Origin: Fluviispira multicolorata
Lineage (GTDB): Bacteria; Bdellovibrionota_B; Oligoflexia; Silvanigrellales; Silvanigrellaceae
DNA: 64,000 nucleotides
Reading direction: 5' to 3'
NCBI RefSeq assembly: GCF_009208585.1
Contig: NZ_WFLN01000011.1
Coordinates: forward strand, 1 to 64,000
Position numbers and translations under genes: made by a program. The notes beneath the pieces are model-generated. The model had not been told where the DNA came from and made no database searches. It saw only the letters and a program-made list of their open reading frames with translations. Positions 45,980 to 54,905 of the stretch are shown here, piece by piece. Positions within the stretch are counted from its first letter, which is position 1. The number at the start of each line of letters is the position of its first letter.

Positions 45980-46549
45980 GTGATAAATATGAATAAATTA
46001 AAAAAACAAAAATTTTCCTCTCACGTTATTTTTTCTACTAAAAAGTTTAAGAAAATATTAAAATTAAAGGATGGGAATTATTTAACCAAGGATGAATCTA
46101 TTAAATTATCTGTGCAAATAAAAGATATTAACGATAGAATTAAATTTATTCTCTCTCTAGTTTGTGATTTTTCTACTGAAGTTTCAATTCGTTTTTGTGA
46201 TTGTGAAGAGATGTTGGCTTTAAACTCTCAATTTAGAGGAAAGTTTTACCCTACAGATGTTTTGAGTTTTCCTACGCTTAATCCAGAACCAGATTCTAGA
46301 TTGCAATATTTGGGGGATATACTTATCTGTTTGCCAGTTTGTTTTAATCAGGCAAAACATGCACGTATAAGCTTATCTGATGAGTTAGAGAGAATGATAA
46401 TTCATGGTATTGTTCATCTTAAGGGGTTTGATCACGAACGAAATGAAAGTGCATGGCGAGTTATGACGCAGCTAGAGAAATCTATTAAAAAGGAAATAAT
46501 TCATTCGATGGGTAAATCAAATTGGTGTCAAGCTACTATTCTTAATTAA
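45980..46549 (+). CDS. ybeY: Endoribonuclease YbeY
   Basis: Metal-dependent RNase for rRNA maturation and ribosome quality control. The zinc site HGIVHLKGFDH is the family signature, and YPTDVLSFP is the usual preceding loop. 189 aa with a longer N-terminus than usual. GTG at 45980 or ATG at 45989 could start it; neither has a strong site. It lies 9 bases after bamB. Confidence 0.92.
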   Translation: MINMNKLKKQKFSSHVIFSTKKFKKILKLKDGNYLTKDESIKLSVQIKDINDRIKFILSLVCDFSTEVSIRFCDCEEMLALNSQFRGKFYPTDVLSFPTLNPEPDSRLQYLGDILICLPVCFNQAKHARISLSDELERMIIHGIVHLKGFDHERNESAWRVMTQLEKSIKKEIIHSMGKSNWCQATILN

Positions 46550-46563
46550 AAGGAGACCATGAA

Positions 46564-47859
46564 TTGGAAACTTTACTGATTGGTCTCTTAGTTGTTATTA
46601 TTAGTTTAAGCTTTTCTGCATTTTTTTCTATGACAGAAACCGCTGCAACAAGTATTTCAAATCTAAAAGCTAAGCACATGTATGAATCTGGGCAGAAGTC
46701 TTCTCAGGTTCTAAAATTATGGTTAAATTACCCCAATAGAGTGCTTGCATCGCTTCTTATTGGAAACAATCTTGCAAATATTTTTGCTTCAGTATTTGTT
46801 GATGATATTATTCGGGAACATTTTGGCAGCTCTTCTATTTTTGTCGTAACTGCCGTCATGACAATAGTGATCGTTTTATTTGCAGAAATAATTCCGAAAA
46901 CGTTTGCAAAAGCTAACTCTGTAAAAATCGTAATTCCAGCATTAAAAGTCTTCAAACTCTTTTATTATATTCTCCTTCCTGTTACTTTAATAATGACTTT
47001 TATAAGCACTTATATCGGTTCTATATTCTCTAGAAAGAATAAAACTTCTAATGATCCTCAAATCACCGAAGAAGAACTCGAGTTTTTAATAAATGTTGGT
47101 GAAAAAGAGGGAGTCATAGCTGAGCAAAAACACGACATGCTTTCCGGTATTTTTGAGTTGGGCGATACTGTTGTGCGTGAAATTATGGTTCATAGGATAG
47201 ATCTCACTGCCGTTTCTCAGTCAATGAAAATTGTAGATGTTATAGATAAGTTTAAAGAAACAGGTTTATCGCGAATACCTGTATATGAAGATAAAATAGA
47301 TAATATTATTGGAACAATTCATGCAAAGGATGCCTTGTTTTTTTTAAAAAAGCATCAGCATGAAGCCACTCATCTTGATACTCATGTTTCTGAAATACGT
47401 CGGGAAGTTATGTTTATTCCTGAAACAAAACCAGTTGATCATTTATTTCAAGAAATGAAACGGCTTAAGCAACATATGGCAATTGTTCTTGATGAATATG
47501 GTGGTACCAGTGGAATTGTTACGATGGAAGATATTTTTGAGGAAATATTTGGTGAAGTCCGAGATGAATTCGACAATGAGGAAGATGCAATACGACCTAC
47601 TCAAGTTGCAAATCAATTTTTAGTAGAATGTAAAATTCATATTGATGATTTTTGTGATTTTTTCGACATTAAATATTCTGATTTAGTGAAGGGCGTAGAT
47701 CAGCAAGAATTTGATACTCTTGCGGGTTTAATATTGCATCACTTCGGACAAATTCCGAAATCAGGAGATAAATTAACAATTAATAATGTTATTATGGAAG
47801 TTGTCGAAGTGAGCAAACGAAGGGTTCGTAGAGTTGTTGTCCGAATGAGCAATACTTAA
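46564..47859 (+). CDS. CNNM/CorC-type membrane protein with CBS domains
   Basis: Hemolysin-III-like or magnesium/cobalt efflux family. The first 180 residues form a DUF21 (CNNM) membrane domain ([33 protein letters not shown]). Two CBS domains follow ([34 protein letters not shown]), then the CorC_HlyC domain. TTG start with AGGAGA seven bases upstream. 431 aa. YbeY and CorC-type genes are neighbours in many Gram-negatives. Confidence 0.9.
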   Translation: METLLIGLLVVIISLSFSAFFSMTETAATSISNLKAKHMYESGQKSSQVLKLWLNYPNRVLASLLIGNNLANIFASVFVDDIIREHFGSSSIFVVTAVMTIVIVLFAEIIPKTFAKANSVKIVIPALKVFKLFYYILLPVTLIMTFISTYIGSIFSRKNKTSNDPQITEEELEFLINVGEKEGVIAEQKHDMLSGIFELGDTVVREIMVHRIDLTAVSQSMKIVDVIDKFKETGLSRIPVYEDKIDNIIGTIHAKDALFFLKKHQHEATHLDTHVSEIRREVMFIPETKPVDHLFQEMKRLKQHMAIVLDEYGGTSGIVTMEDIFEEIFGEVRDEFDNEEDAIRPTQVANQFLVECKIHIDDFCDFFDIKYSDLVKGVDQQEFDTLAGLILHHFGQIPKSGDKLTINNVIMEVVEVSKRRVRRVVVRMSNT

Positions 47860-47877
47860 AAGTTTAAATTTTAAAAA

Positions 47878-48225
47878 TCACTCATCCTCTTCTTCGTCGT
47901 CAAAATCATCATCGTCCTCATCATCGTCATCATCATCCAGATCATCGTCCTCGTCATCAAAATCATCGTCATAATCGTCGTCGTAGTCATCTTCATAGTC
48001 ATCATCTTCATCTTCATAGTCATCATCGTCTTCGTAATCGTCGTCGTCTTCATCGTCGTCGTAGTCATCTTCATCATCAAAATCGTCTTCATCGTCGTCG
48101 ATGTCATCTTCGTCATCAAAATCTTCAACTTCTTCATCATCATCTTCAGCAGATTTTGCCATTTCAATTGTTTGAAAAACTTGATGAAGCAATTGTTCAT
48201 CAATTGTATCAGCATTTAGAACCAT
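47878..48225 (-). CDS. Extremely acidic Asp/Glu-tail protein
   Basis: 115 aa. Residues 1-26 look like an ordinary helix (MVLNADTIDEQLLHQVFQTI). From residue 27 on, 76 of 89 residues are Asp or Glu; the other 13 are single Tyr, Phe, Leu, Ile or Val spaced through the run. No Lys, Arg, Gly, Ser or Pro occurs there. GGAGG lies at a good distance from the ATG, which supports translation. Possible roles are DNA mimicry, RNA polymerase/ribosome or metal binding; all are inference. It is downstream of dnaX. Confidence 0.75.
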   Translation of the reverse strand: MVLNADTIDEQLLHQVFQTIEMAKSAEDDDEEVEDFDDEDDIDDDEDDFDDEDDYDDDEDDDDYEDDDDYEDEDDDYEDDYDDDYDDDFDDEDDDLDDDDDDEDDDDFDDEEEDE

Positions 48226-48394
48226 CAGGACCTCCAGAAATAAATCTTAATATAGCGAAACTTATATACGTCTTTTAAAAAATCGGTAACCAGATTGTCT
48301 CTGTCACATACCAGTAAAAAATGTAACCAAATCTTTTTTCTGAGTGCAAGAACAGAATTGACTTTTGTGTCATCTTTTAAAAAAATGCACTGAT

Positions 48395-50293
48395 TTAATC
48401 GAGTGAAGTGATTTGGATCTCCGTTGCAAGTTTTTTAAGTTGTTGAATATGTTCTTTTTCAAGCACGACTTGTTCTCTTTGGAGGAAATCTTGACTTTTT
48501 TCATGAGTGTTTATTTCTGAAAGAGATATTGCTTTCCTTGTTGCTTGTCGACTTTCTGTTTTAGTATTCAGACTTATATTTTCGTTATATTTTTGAAAGC
48601 GTTGGGCAACGCTTTGTTGGTTATTGGGAGTTTTAGTAGAATTGATTTGCTTTTCAGATATGTTTTTTAGAATTTCACGAGGTTTTGTTTCTTCTGTTAT
48701 TTGAGATTTTTTTATAATCCGTGGTTTTGGGGTAAAGGTTCCTTTAAAATCTGCATTTTGGAAACCAATTTCATGAATACTTTCCCAAAAATAATTGAGA
48801 TCAGATTCATTAAAGGAAAGATAAGTTAAATTTTCTGGCGTGTCAGAGAACTGAATTATTTTGGAATTGAAGAGATCGATTTTAGCAAATCCCAATCGTG
48901 CTGCTAAAGTCTTACTTTTCTTTTCAGCAATTTCGACAAGCTTTTTAAAAGAGTTTAAGTCAATATGATGGTTTTGAGGAGTGTCTGTTTTTTGAGGCGA
49001 AATGGACGCAGGCGTTTCAGTGGCTACTTTCAGTTGCATTTGTTGTAAGTTTGCTTCGCTTTTTAAGGGCAAAGAGTTTTGCATTCCACTGACTGTATTT
49101 GGGTTTCCTATAAGAGAAATAATTTCTGAAGCAGATAACCATTCTGCTCTTGAAATACAGTCTGTCACAATGATTTCTGCCCATGCAAGACTTGCGTTGG
49201 TTCTTGAGATTTCTTTTACGGAGCTTGCAAGCAATCTAAATATTTCGCTTAAGCTCGCGATAGATAGATTTTCAGCGGAGTCTTTTAAAAAATCGTATTC
49301 TTTTGGTAAGAGTTGAGTGAGGCGAAGGGTTCTTGCTTTATCATTTAAGCTTTTGATGAGCATGCTATTTCTGAACAGCTGAGCTGTGTTCTCAATAAGA
49401 GTTGCAATATCAAGACTTGCAGTATCGGCTTGCTGTAAAAGCTCAAGAGCTTGTCCGATGTTTTGTGTACAGATGCTTGAGAATATTTTTTCTGCTATTT
49501 CTTCTCCTTGTAGACAAAGCCCTTTTTTGGTCTGTTCAGCTGAAATGAAGGAATGTCCGCAGATAGCAATAATTTGCTCAAGCAAGCTGAGAGAGTCGCG
49601 TAGAGATCCTTTTGCCTCGCGTGCAATCATTTTAAGAGCATCTTCTTCATATTTAATATTTTCTTTTTGTAAAATTCCTTTTAAATGCTCAGCAATGACA
49701 TCTGGATCAATTTTTTTGAATGAAAATATCATGCAGCGTGAGCGCACTGTTATAGGAACCTTATGAAGTTCGGTTGTGGCTAAAATGAATACGACTTGAG
49801 GAGGCGGTTCTTCAAGGGTTTTAAGAAGGGCATTAAAGGCACCTGTGCTAAGCATATGAACTTCATCGATAATAAAAACTTTATAGCGTGCTGAATTTGG
49901 GTAAAAGCGAGTTGCTTCACGCAATTCACGAATATTATCAATTCCTGTATTTGAGGCGCCGTCAATTTCAAGAATATCATCATGAGCGCATGCTGTAATT
50001 TGAGTGCAGTGAATGCAGGTTTGGCATGGAGAAGCTATAGGCCCTTTTTGACAACAAAGGGACTTGGCAAGAATACGCGCACTGGATGTTTTTCCAGTTC
50101 CTCTTGTGCCTGTAAAAAGAAAAGCGTGGGGTATTTTTTTATTTGAAAGCATGCTTTCAATTGCTTTAGAAACATCCTCTTGGCCTACAAGCTCTGAAAA
50201 GCTTTGTGGGCGGGTGCGACGAGCCAAAACAATATAATTTGTTCCTTTACCGGAAGGGATTACATGATTTGGAGATTTATTTTCTAAGTGCAT
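48395..50293 (-). CDS. dnaX: DNA polymerase III subunit gamma/tau
   Basis: Clamp-loader ATPase. Walker A is FTGTRGTGKTSSAR, the zinc module has four Cys (CC...CQTCIHC), Walker B is IIDEVHML, and sensor I is FILATTELHKV. The domain III body and a Gln/Lys-rich tail complete 632 aa. A short DnaX lacking the tail may arise by frameshift as in E. coli, but no clear A6G-type slip site was confirmed. Confidence 0.95.
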   Translation of the reverse strand: MHLENKSPNHVIPSGKGTNYIVLARRTRPQSFSELVGQEDVSKAIESMLSNKKIPHAFLFTGTRGTGKTSSARILAKSLCCQKGPIASPCQTCIHCTQITACAHDDILEIDGASNTGIDNIRELREATRFYPNSARYKVFIIDEVHMLSTGAFNALLKTLEEPPPQVVFILATTELHKVPITVRSRCMIFSFKKIDPDVIAEHLKGILQKENIKYEEDALKMIAREAKGSLRDSLSLLEQIIAICGHSFISAEQTKKGLCLQGEEIAEKIFSSICTQNIGQALELLQQADTASLDIATLIENTAQLFRNSMLIKSLNDKARTLRLTQLLPKEYDFLKDSAENLSIASLSEIFRLLASSVKEISRTNASLAWAEIIVTDCISRAEWLSASEIISLIGNPNTVSGMQNSLPLKSEANLQQMQLKVATETPASISPQKTDTPQNHHIDLNSFKKLVEIAEKKSKTLAARLGFAKIDLFNSKIIQFSDTPENLTYLSFNESDLNYFWESIHEIGFQNADFKGTFTPKPRIIKKSQITEETKPREILKNISEKQINSTKTPNNQQSVAQRFQKYNENISLNTKTESRQATRKAISLSEINTHEKSQDFLQREQVVLEKEHIQQLKKLATEIQITSLD

Positions 50294-50470
50294 AGTCAGT
50301 ATACCAGATAAAAATTTAAAAAAATAATGATTTATAGTGATTTATCATATAATTATAGATCATCATTCCCCGTAAAAAACAAGAACGATAATTTTCAATT
50401 AGAAATAGTATGTGTTCAGGAAAAATAAAAATCAAGAAAGCTTAAAGATCATAAATTATGAAATGAAAAC
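50294..50470. other. Spacer between dnaX and SRP RNA
   Basis: No gene is seen. On the minus strand TATAAT (near 50355) and TATACT (near 50302) resemble -10 boxes for dnaX, with poor -35 matches, so the promoter is not assigned. Confidence 0.35.
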
Positions 50471-50482
50471 CTTAGAAAAAAA

Positions 50483-50602
50483 CAACCATGAGGGGTGGTT
50501 GCAAGCTGATCTCACCTGTTGTCCTAAACACCGTTGCTGCCTTCCGACTCTGGCGGGTTCATTAGAAAAACACTAAGGGCTTGTAACCACCTCTCATGGT
50601 TG
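50483..50602 (-). ncRNA. ffs: Signal recognition particle RNA (small bacterial type)
   Basis: The minus-strand RNA starts AACCATGAGAGGTGGTT and ends AACCACCCCTCATGGTT, which pair into the long terminal stem. The tip carries CCAGAGTCGGAAGGCAGCAA, the domain IV Ffh-binding GGAA loop and asymmetric bulge. About 120 bases. The 3' stem plus a run of T (50476-50482) acts as terminator. TAGAAT lies eight bases upstream as a -10 box. Confidence 0.93.
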
Positions 50603-50626
50603 CTTTGTGGCATTCTAGCACACTTT

Positions 50627-50642
50627 CATTCCAAATGGAATG
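50627..50642. promoter_or_regulatory. 16-bp palindrome in the SRP RNA promoter
   Basis: CATTCCAAATGGAATG is a perfect inverted repeat (7-bp arms). It covers the likely -35 region of the SRP RNA promoter and touches the tRNA remnant. It could be an operator or chance. Confidence 0.3.
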
Positions 50643-50666
50643 GCGGAGAGAGGGATTGGACTCTCG
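50641..50666 (-). pseudogene. tRNA 3'-end remnant
   Basis: On the minus strand this reads as the T-arm and acceptor end of a class II tRNA: GTCCAATCCCTCTCTCCGCCA, nearly the tRNA-Ser at 51628 (which has two more bases in the stem and GTTCGAATC in the loop). No matching 5' half is found in the next 80 bases, so it is a fragment. Confidence 0.55.
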
Positions 50667-50794
50667 ACTGAGACTCGTAGTACACCACAGTTTAATGGGT
50701 GTCAATGGGGAGAGTGTGTTGTGGGGGTCCTAAGCTTAGTGTTTTAATATTCTAAAAGTTATTTTTTCATTTCATGTAAAGAAAGATCGGATCT

Positions 50795-51463
50795 ATGATT
50801 TTGAATCAACAAGAAGCAGAAAATATCAATAGCAATGCCATCGTTTCTATGGCAACTCAAGCGCGCAATAAAACATGGGATGCTGTGCATGAGATTAAAA
50901 ATAGGATTCGCCCTGGAATGACTGAGTTAGAGGCAATTAAAATAGCAAATAGATATTTTGCAGATTGTGGAGTGCGCAGATTTTGGCATCAAACTCACAT
51001 TCGCTTCGGTGAATCTACAATTTTAAGTTTTAATGACACCTATCGAGAAAATATTATTCTAAAAGAAAATGATATTTTTTATATAGACGTGGGTCCTGTT
51101 TGGGATGGTATTGAAGGTGACTGTGGCAATACTTTTGTCATGGGAGAGGGCTCGAAGTTTCTGCAGATCAAAAACGATATTAAAGTTTTATTTGATGATG
51201 TTCACCAATATTGGCTAAAAACGCAGGCGACAGGTCAGAAATTATGTGAATATTCTAGACAGCAAGTCGAAAAAATGGGTTATTTACTTTTACCTGAATA
51301 TGTTAAAGGACATAGGCTTTCTGAATTTTCTCACTCCAAATATACAAATGCGGGTTTATTTGATCTCGATTTTTGCCCCTCTGCTGAAAGATGGATTCTT
51401 GAATTGCAAATATGTCACCCAAGTATGAAATTTGGTGCTTTTTATGAAGATCTTTTGCTTTAA
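50795..51463 (+). CDS. M24-family metallopeptidase-like protein
   Basis: Pita-bread fold as in methionine aminopeptidase and Xaa-Pro peptidases. Metal ligand Asp residues sit in YIDVGPVWDG and GDCGNTF, then the His of VKGHRLSEF, and later Glu residues (ERWILELQI, FYEDLLL). At 222 aa it is short, and the region around the last Glu is shortened at the C-terminus. The activity is unassigned. A lone gene between the tRNA fragment and tRNA-Ser. Confidence 0.75.
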   Translation: MILNQQEAENINSNAIVSMATQARNKTWDAVHEIKNRIRPGMTELEAIKIANRYFADCGVRRFWHQTHIRFGESTILSFNDTYRENIILKENDIFYIDVGPVWDGIEGDCGNTFVMGEGSKFLQIKNDIKVLFDDVHQYWLKTQATGQKLCEYSRQQVEKMGYLLLPEYVKGHRLSEFSHSKYTNAGLFDLDFCPSAERWILELQICHPSMKFGAFYEDLLL

Positions 51464-51627
51464 AGGTATTGATATATAATTTTATTAGAATAAAAATAAA
51501 ACTTAAGTATAAAAAAATATATTTACACAGGTGTTGGAAATGGTAGCTTTTTGGTGATTTTTTGTTTTAATTTTTAGATATACATAAGAGTTAAGTATGC
51601 AGCCACTGTATAGACAGCCATTTAAAA

Positions 51628-51718
51628 TGGCGGAGAGAGAGGGATTCGAACCCTCGTTACGGTATTAGCGCAAACACGATTTCCAATCGTGCTCCTTCAG
51701 CCACTCGGACATCTCTCC
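51628..51718 (-). tRNA. tRNA-Ser (anticodon GGA)
   Basis: Minus strand, 91 bases with CCA. Acceptor GGAGAGA/TCTCTCC, a long variable arm typical of tRNA-Ser, anticodon GGA in CGATTGGAAATCG, and T-loop GTTCGAATC. Confidence 0.95.
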
Positions 51719-51787
51719 ACTGAGATTAAAATCCCTACCTGACCGTTTAAAAAAATGCAAGCAGCTTTCCATGAAAAAATAAACTTC

Positions 51788-51816
51788 TTGACCTATTTAG
51801 AAAATTGCACTATGAG
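51788..51816 (+). promoter_or_regulatory. Sigma-70-type promoter of rplU-rpmA
   Basis: TTGACC (51788-51793), 17-base spacer, TATGAG (51811-51816), giving a leader of about 100 bases before rplU. The leader may hold L21 feedback structure, but none was worked out. Confidence 0.6.
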
Positions 51817-51921
51817 CTAGCTTCCGACTCTTGTTGAGCCGTATTTATGGCGTGGTAGCGCTTACCTAAAAACCATATGTTAGCAGAAAGTTAGCATAAA
51901 AAGCGTATAAGGAATTCTATT

Positions 51922-52248
51922 GTGAGCAGTAAGACAAATTACGCAGTCGTTAATATTTTTGGTCGTCAGTACAAAGTTGCTGAAGGCGATAAAATCAAAG
52001 CAAGTTATATTGAAGCGGATGTAGGTACAACATTGCCTTTTTCTGAAGTTTTAATGATTAATAAAGCTGGTGAACTCAAGGTTGGAGCACCAACTATAAG
52101 CGGCGCCAAGGTAACAGCTCAAATTGTTGCTCATGGACGCGAAGACAAAGTGCTTGTTTTTAAATATCTTCGTAAAAACAAATCCAAGAAAATGCATGGT
52201 CACCGCCAGCCATTTACAACTTTATCTATCACTCACATTGAAGGTTAA
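51922..52248 (+). CDS. rplU: Ribosomal protein bL21
   Basis: 50S subunit protein. YAVVNIFGRQYKVAEGDKI at the start and KVLVFKYLRKNKSKKMHGHRQ near the end are family signatures. GTG start with AAGGAA at 7 bases. 108 aa. Followed by rpmA as usual. Confidence 0.97.
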   Translation: MSSKTNYAVVNIFGRQYKVAEGDKIKASYIEADVGTTLPFSEVLMINKAGELKVGAPTISGAKVTAQIVAHGREDKVLVFKYLRKNKSKKMHGHRQPFTTLSITHIEG

Positions 52249-52351
52249 TTCTTTCTTTGCTGTTTAAGATAAAGAAATTATTGAGTTTTAAGTGTTTTTT
52301 TAAATTAAATCTCCCATGTATCTTATGGGAACCAAATAAGGATCTCGTACA

Positions 52352-52618
52352 ATGGCAAGTAAAAAAGCCGGTGGTTCGACCAAAAACGGACGCGATAGTA
52401 ATCCAAAATACCGTGGAGTAAAAACCTACGGTGGCGAAACAGTAAGAGCTGGTAACATCATCATCCGCCAAGTGGGAACAAAAATTCACCCAGGCACAAA
52501 CGTTGGTATCGGCAGAGACTTTACCTTATTTGCAAAAATAGACGGTGAAGTTAAGTTCGAACACATAACTCGTGAACGTCAATGCGTTAGCGTTTATCCA
52601 GTAGACGCAAAAGCTTAA
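52352..52618 (+). CDS. rpmA: Ribosomal protein bL27
   Basis: 50S subunit protein near the peptidyl-transferase centre. [20 protein letters not shown] is the normal N-terminus, with no cleaved extension. 88 aa. AAGGAT precedes the ATG. A strong terminator follows. Confidence 0.97.
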   Translation: MASKKAGGSTKNGRDSNPKYRGVKTYGGETVRAGNIIIRQVGTKIHPGTNVGIGRDFTLFAKIDGEVKFEHITRERQCVSVYPVDAKA

Positions 52619-52656
52619 GAGTTACAGTTTCAATTTGTAGCCTCATTCTTTTTACT

Positions 52657-52704
52657 AAAAGCCAAGGTGCGTTTATAGTCTTTATGCGCAGCTTGGCTTT
52701 TTGT
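52657..52704 (+). terminator. Rho-independent terminator of rplU-rpmA
   Basis: AAAAGCCAAG-TGCG pairs with CGCA-CTTGGCTTTT across one G/G mismatch, followed by TTTT. Placed 38 bases after the rpmA stop and well before obg. Confidence 0.85.
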
Positions 52705-52842
52705 TTTGTCTCCTTCTTTGATGTAAGCAAGCTATTTTTATCATTAGCTTTTTTATATAAATGGGGGTGAATGATTTTTCGTTAAGATTGGAATTCATTC
52801 TCAGCTTTTACTATTTAATCAAATTTTTATGGTGGCATTTTT

Positions 52843-53871
52843 ATGAAATTTATCGATACAGCTGAAATCAAAGTAAAAGCAGGGGATGGTGGGATAGGCA
52901 TGTCTCATTTTCGCCGCGAAAAATATGTTCCAGCTGGAGGTCCTGATGGTGGCAACGGTGGCAATGGTGGTGATGTTTTTCTCTATGCAACTGAAGGCTT
53001 ATCAACATTACTCGATTTTCGTTATCAACGTTTTCATGAAGCTGAAGCGGGCGGAAAAGGTGGTACGAATAACCGCCAAGGGCGTTGTGGAGATGAGCTT
53101 ATATTAAAAGTCCCTTGTGGCACCGTTGCACTTGATTCTGAAAGCGGAGAAATTATTGGCGAAGTTTTATATGAAGGACATAAATTATTAGTTGCTAAAG
53201 GGGGTAAAGGGGGAATTGGTAACACTGTTTTTACAACAGCTCGAAATCAAGCTCCAACTAAAACTATCCCTCCAATAGTAGGAGAAAGTAAATCACTTCG
53301 CTTAGAACTTAAAATGATTGCAGATGTTGGTATTATTGGGAGCCCTAATGCAGGAAAAAGTACACTTATTACAGTGATTTCTGCCGCGCGTCCGAAAGTA
53401 GCAGACTATCCTTTTACAACTCTTGTACCCACTCTTGGTGTTGTGAGCCATAAGGAAGCCAATCCATTTGTTGTAGCGGATGTTCCAGGGCTTATTCCTG
53501 GAGCAAGTCAAGGAAAAGGATTAGGTCACGATTTTTTACGTCACATTGAAAGAACTCGTGTACTTGTTCACCTAATTGATGGTAGTCAAGAAACTGCTGA
53601 GGCTATGATTTCAGACTTTGATGGTATTTTAGAAGAACTTCGTCTTTACGATAAGACATTATTAGAACGCCCCAGAATTACGGTGGTTTCTAAAGTTGAT
53701 TCTCTTTCGGGTGAGGAAACCGAGGCTCCTCTTAATAACACTGAAGCTTTAAATGGTTTTCGCAATTATTTAAAATTAAAGAAAACACCTTATCTTGAAA
53801 TCAGCTCTGCCTATAGAATTGGTATATCTGAAATGCTTGATAAACTTATAGAAGTTCTTGGGCAAAAATAA
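52843..53871 (+). CDS. obg: GTPase ObgE/CgtA
   Basis: Essential GTPase for 50S assembly. The glycine-rich Obg domain (GGPDGGNGGNGGDVFLYATE) is followed by the G1 motif IGSPNAGKSTLI, the TPLV-type switch and G3 DVPGL. 342 aa with the acidic tail shortened compared with E. coli. It lies upstream of rsfS in an assembly operon. Confidence 0.96.
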   Translation: MKFIDTAEIKVKAGDGGIGMSHFRREKYVPAGGPDGGNGGNGGDVFLYATEGLSTLLDFRYQRFHEAEAGGKGGTNNRQGRCGDELILKVPCGTVALDSESGEIIGEVLYEGHKLLVAKGGKGGIGNTVFTTARNQAPTKTIPPIVGESKSLRLELKMIADVGIIGSPNAGKSTLITVISAARPKVADYPFTTLVPTLGVVSHKEANPFVVADVPGLIPGASQGKGLGHDFLRHIERTRVLVHLIDGSQETAEAMISDFDGILEELRLYDKTLLERPRITVVSKVDSLSGEETEAPLNNTEALNGFRNYLKLKKTPYLEISSAYRIGISEMLDKLIEVLGQK

Positions 53872-53886
53872 TATTGGAGAGTTTTG

Positions 53887-54363
53887 ATGACTGATTTTAG
53901 TACAAGCATGATGATCGGCGAGAGATCATTTACCCACGAAGAAATTGCTATGCTCGCAATTGCAGCTGCAGAAGAGAAAAAAGCTGTGCGGCCTGTTGTT
54001 ATGGATCTTACGAGTCAAGGTGCTTTTACAGAGCTTTTTGCTATTTTAAGTGCTTCAAATACAAGACAAGTTTATGCAGCCGCTGAAGCTGTTCGTCATT
54101 TTTTTAAGACTCATTTTGGTATGTCTCCTGTCACAGTTGATGGAATGGAAAACTGTACTTGGGTACTTATCGATTATGGCTTTTTATTTGTTCACATTTT
54201 TCAAGAGCCAACGCGCGAACTTTATCAATTGGAACAGCTTTGGAGCAAAGCGCATATGCTTCCAGTCAGTGAAGATAAATGCCAAGAGCTTTATAAAGAA
54301 GTTATAAATTTAACTAAATCGATGGAAGTGAGTGATGACCAAGCTCAAGAAGCCTCACTTTAA
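53887..54363 (+). CDS. rsfS: Ribosomal silencing factor RsfS
   Basis: Binds uL14 and blocks subunit joining in slow growth. VVMDLTSQGAFTELFAILSA and VTVDGMENCTWVLIDYG are family signatures. ATG at 53887 has GGAG seven bases upstream; the TTG just before is rejected. 158 aa with a short C-terminal tail. It lies 5 bases before rlmH. Confidence 0.93.
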   Translation: MTDFSTSMMIGERSFTHEEIAMLAIAAAEEKKAVRPVVMDLTSQGAFTELFAILSASNTRQVYAAAEAVRHFFKTHFGMSPVTVDGMENCTWVLIDYGFLFVHIFQEPTRELYQLEQLWSKAHMLPVSEDKCQELYKEVINLTKSMEVSDDQAQEASL

Positions 54364-54368
54364 AAATT

Positions 54369-54878
54369 ATGCGTTATATTTTTATAACTCCATGGAAATT
54401 ACCAAAAAATTCACTCCTGTATGATTTCATACAGGAGTTTTTAGGTCGGATATCTAAGTTCACTCCAGTCCAGCATATTTCTCCACCTGCTACAATTCAC
54501 TCCAATGAATTATCTGCTTTTTATGCAAAAGAAATAAAGAAAATATCCGTGGAAAAACCATTGTGTTTTGCCTTAGATGAAAACGGCGATAGTGTAAATA
54601 GCAGTGAACTCTCTAAATCACTTGAACAGTGTGAATTAAAAGGTGAGAAATATATTCTTTTTTGCTTAGGAGGAGCTTATGGTTTGCCTGAAGAGCTGAA
54701 AGCTCTTGTGCGTGTTGAACTCATTTCTCTTTCAAAAATGACTTTCCCTCACGAAATGGCTTTTGCTGTTTTAGTGGAACAAGTTTATAGAGCGCGCTGT
54801 ATTTTATCAAATCACCCTTACCATCATGGAGATAAATCTCCACTTGCTATGAGTATTAAAAGCCAATTTAAAAAATGA
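54369..54878 (+). CDS. rlmH: 23S rRNA (pseudouridine1915-N3)-methyltransferase RlmH
   Basis: SPOUT methyltransferase acting on helix 69 of 23S rRNA. The knot motif ILFCLGGAYGLPEE and C-terminal FPHEMAFAVLVEQVYRARCI with NHPYHHGD are diagnostic. 169 aa. Follows rsfS as in many bacteria. Confidence 0.94.
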   Translation: MRYIFITPWKLPKNSLLYDFIQEFLGRISKFTPVQHISPPATIHSNELSAFYAKEIKKISVEKPLCFALDENGDSVNSSELSKSLEQCELKGEKYILFCLGGAYGLPEELKALVRVELISLSKMTFPHEMAFAVLVEQVYRARCILSNHPYHHGDKSPLAMSIKSQFKK

Positions 54879-54905
54879 AATCTGTTTTCAAATTGGAGAA
54901 TAGGG

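Noticed and set aside
47871..48215. Met/Lys/Thr-rich frame overlapping the acidic protein gene
   Set aside because: Shifted reading of the GAT/GAC run; the acidic frame has the strong ribosome-binding site.
48395..50293. Programmed frameshift in dnaX making a short gamma form
   Set aside because: No convincing slippery A-run with a downstream hairpin was identified by eye.
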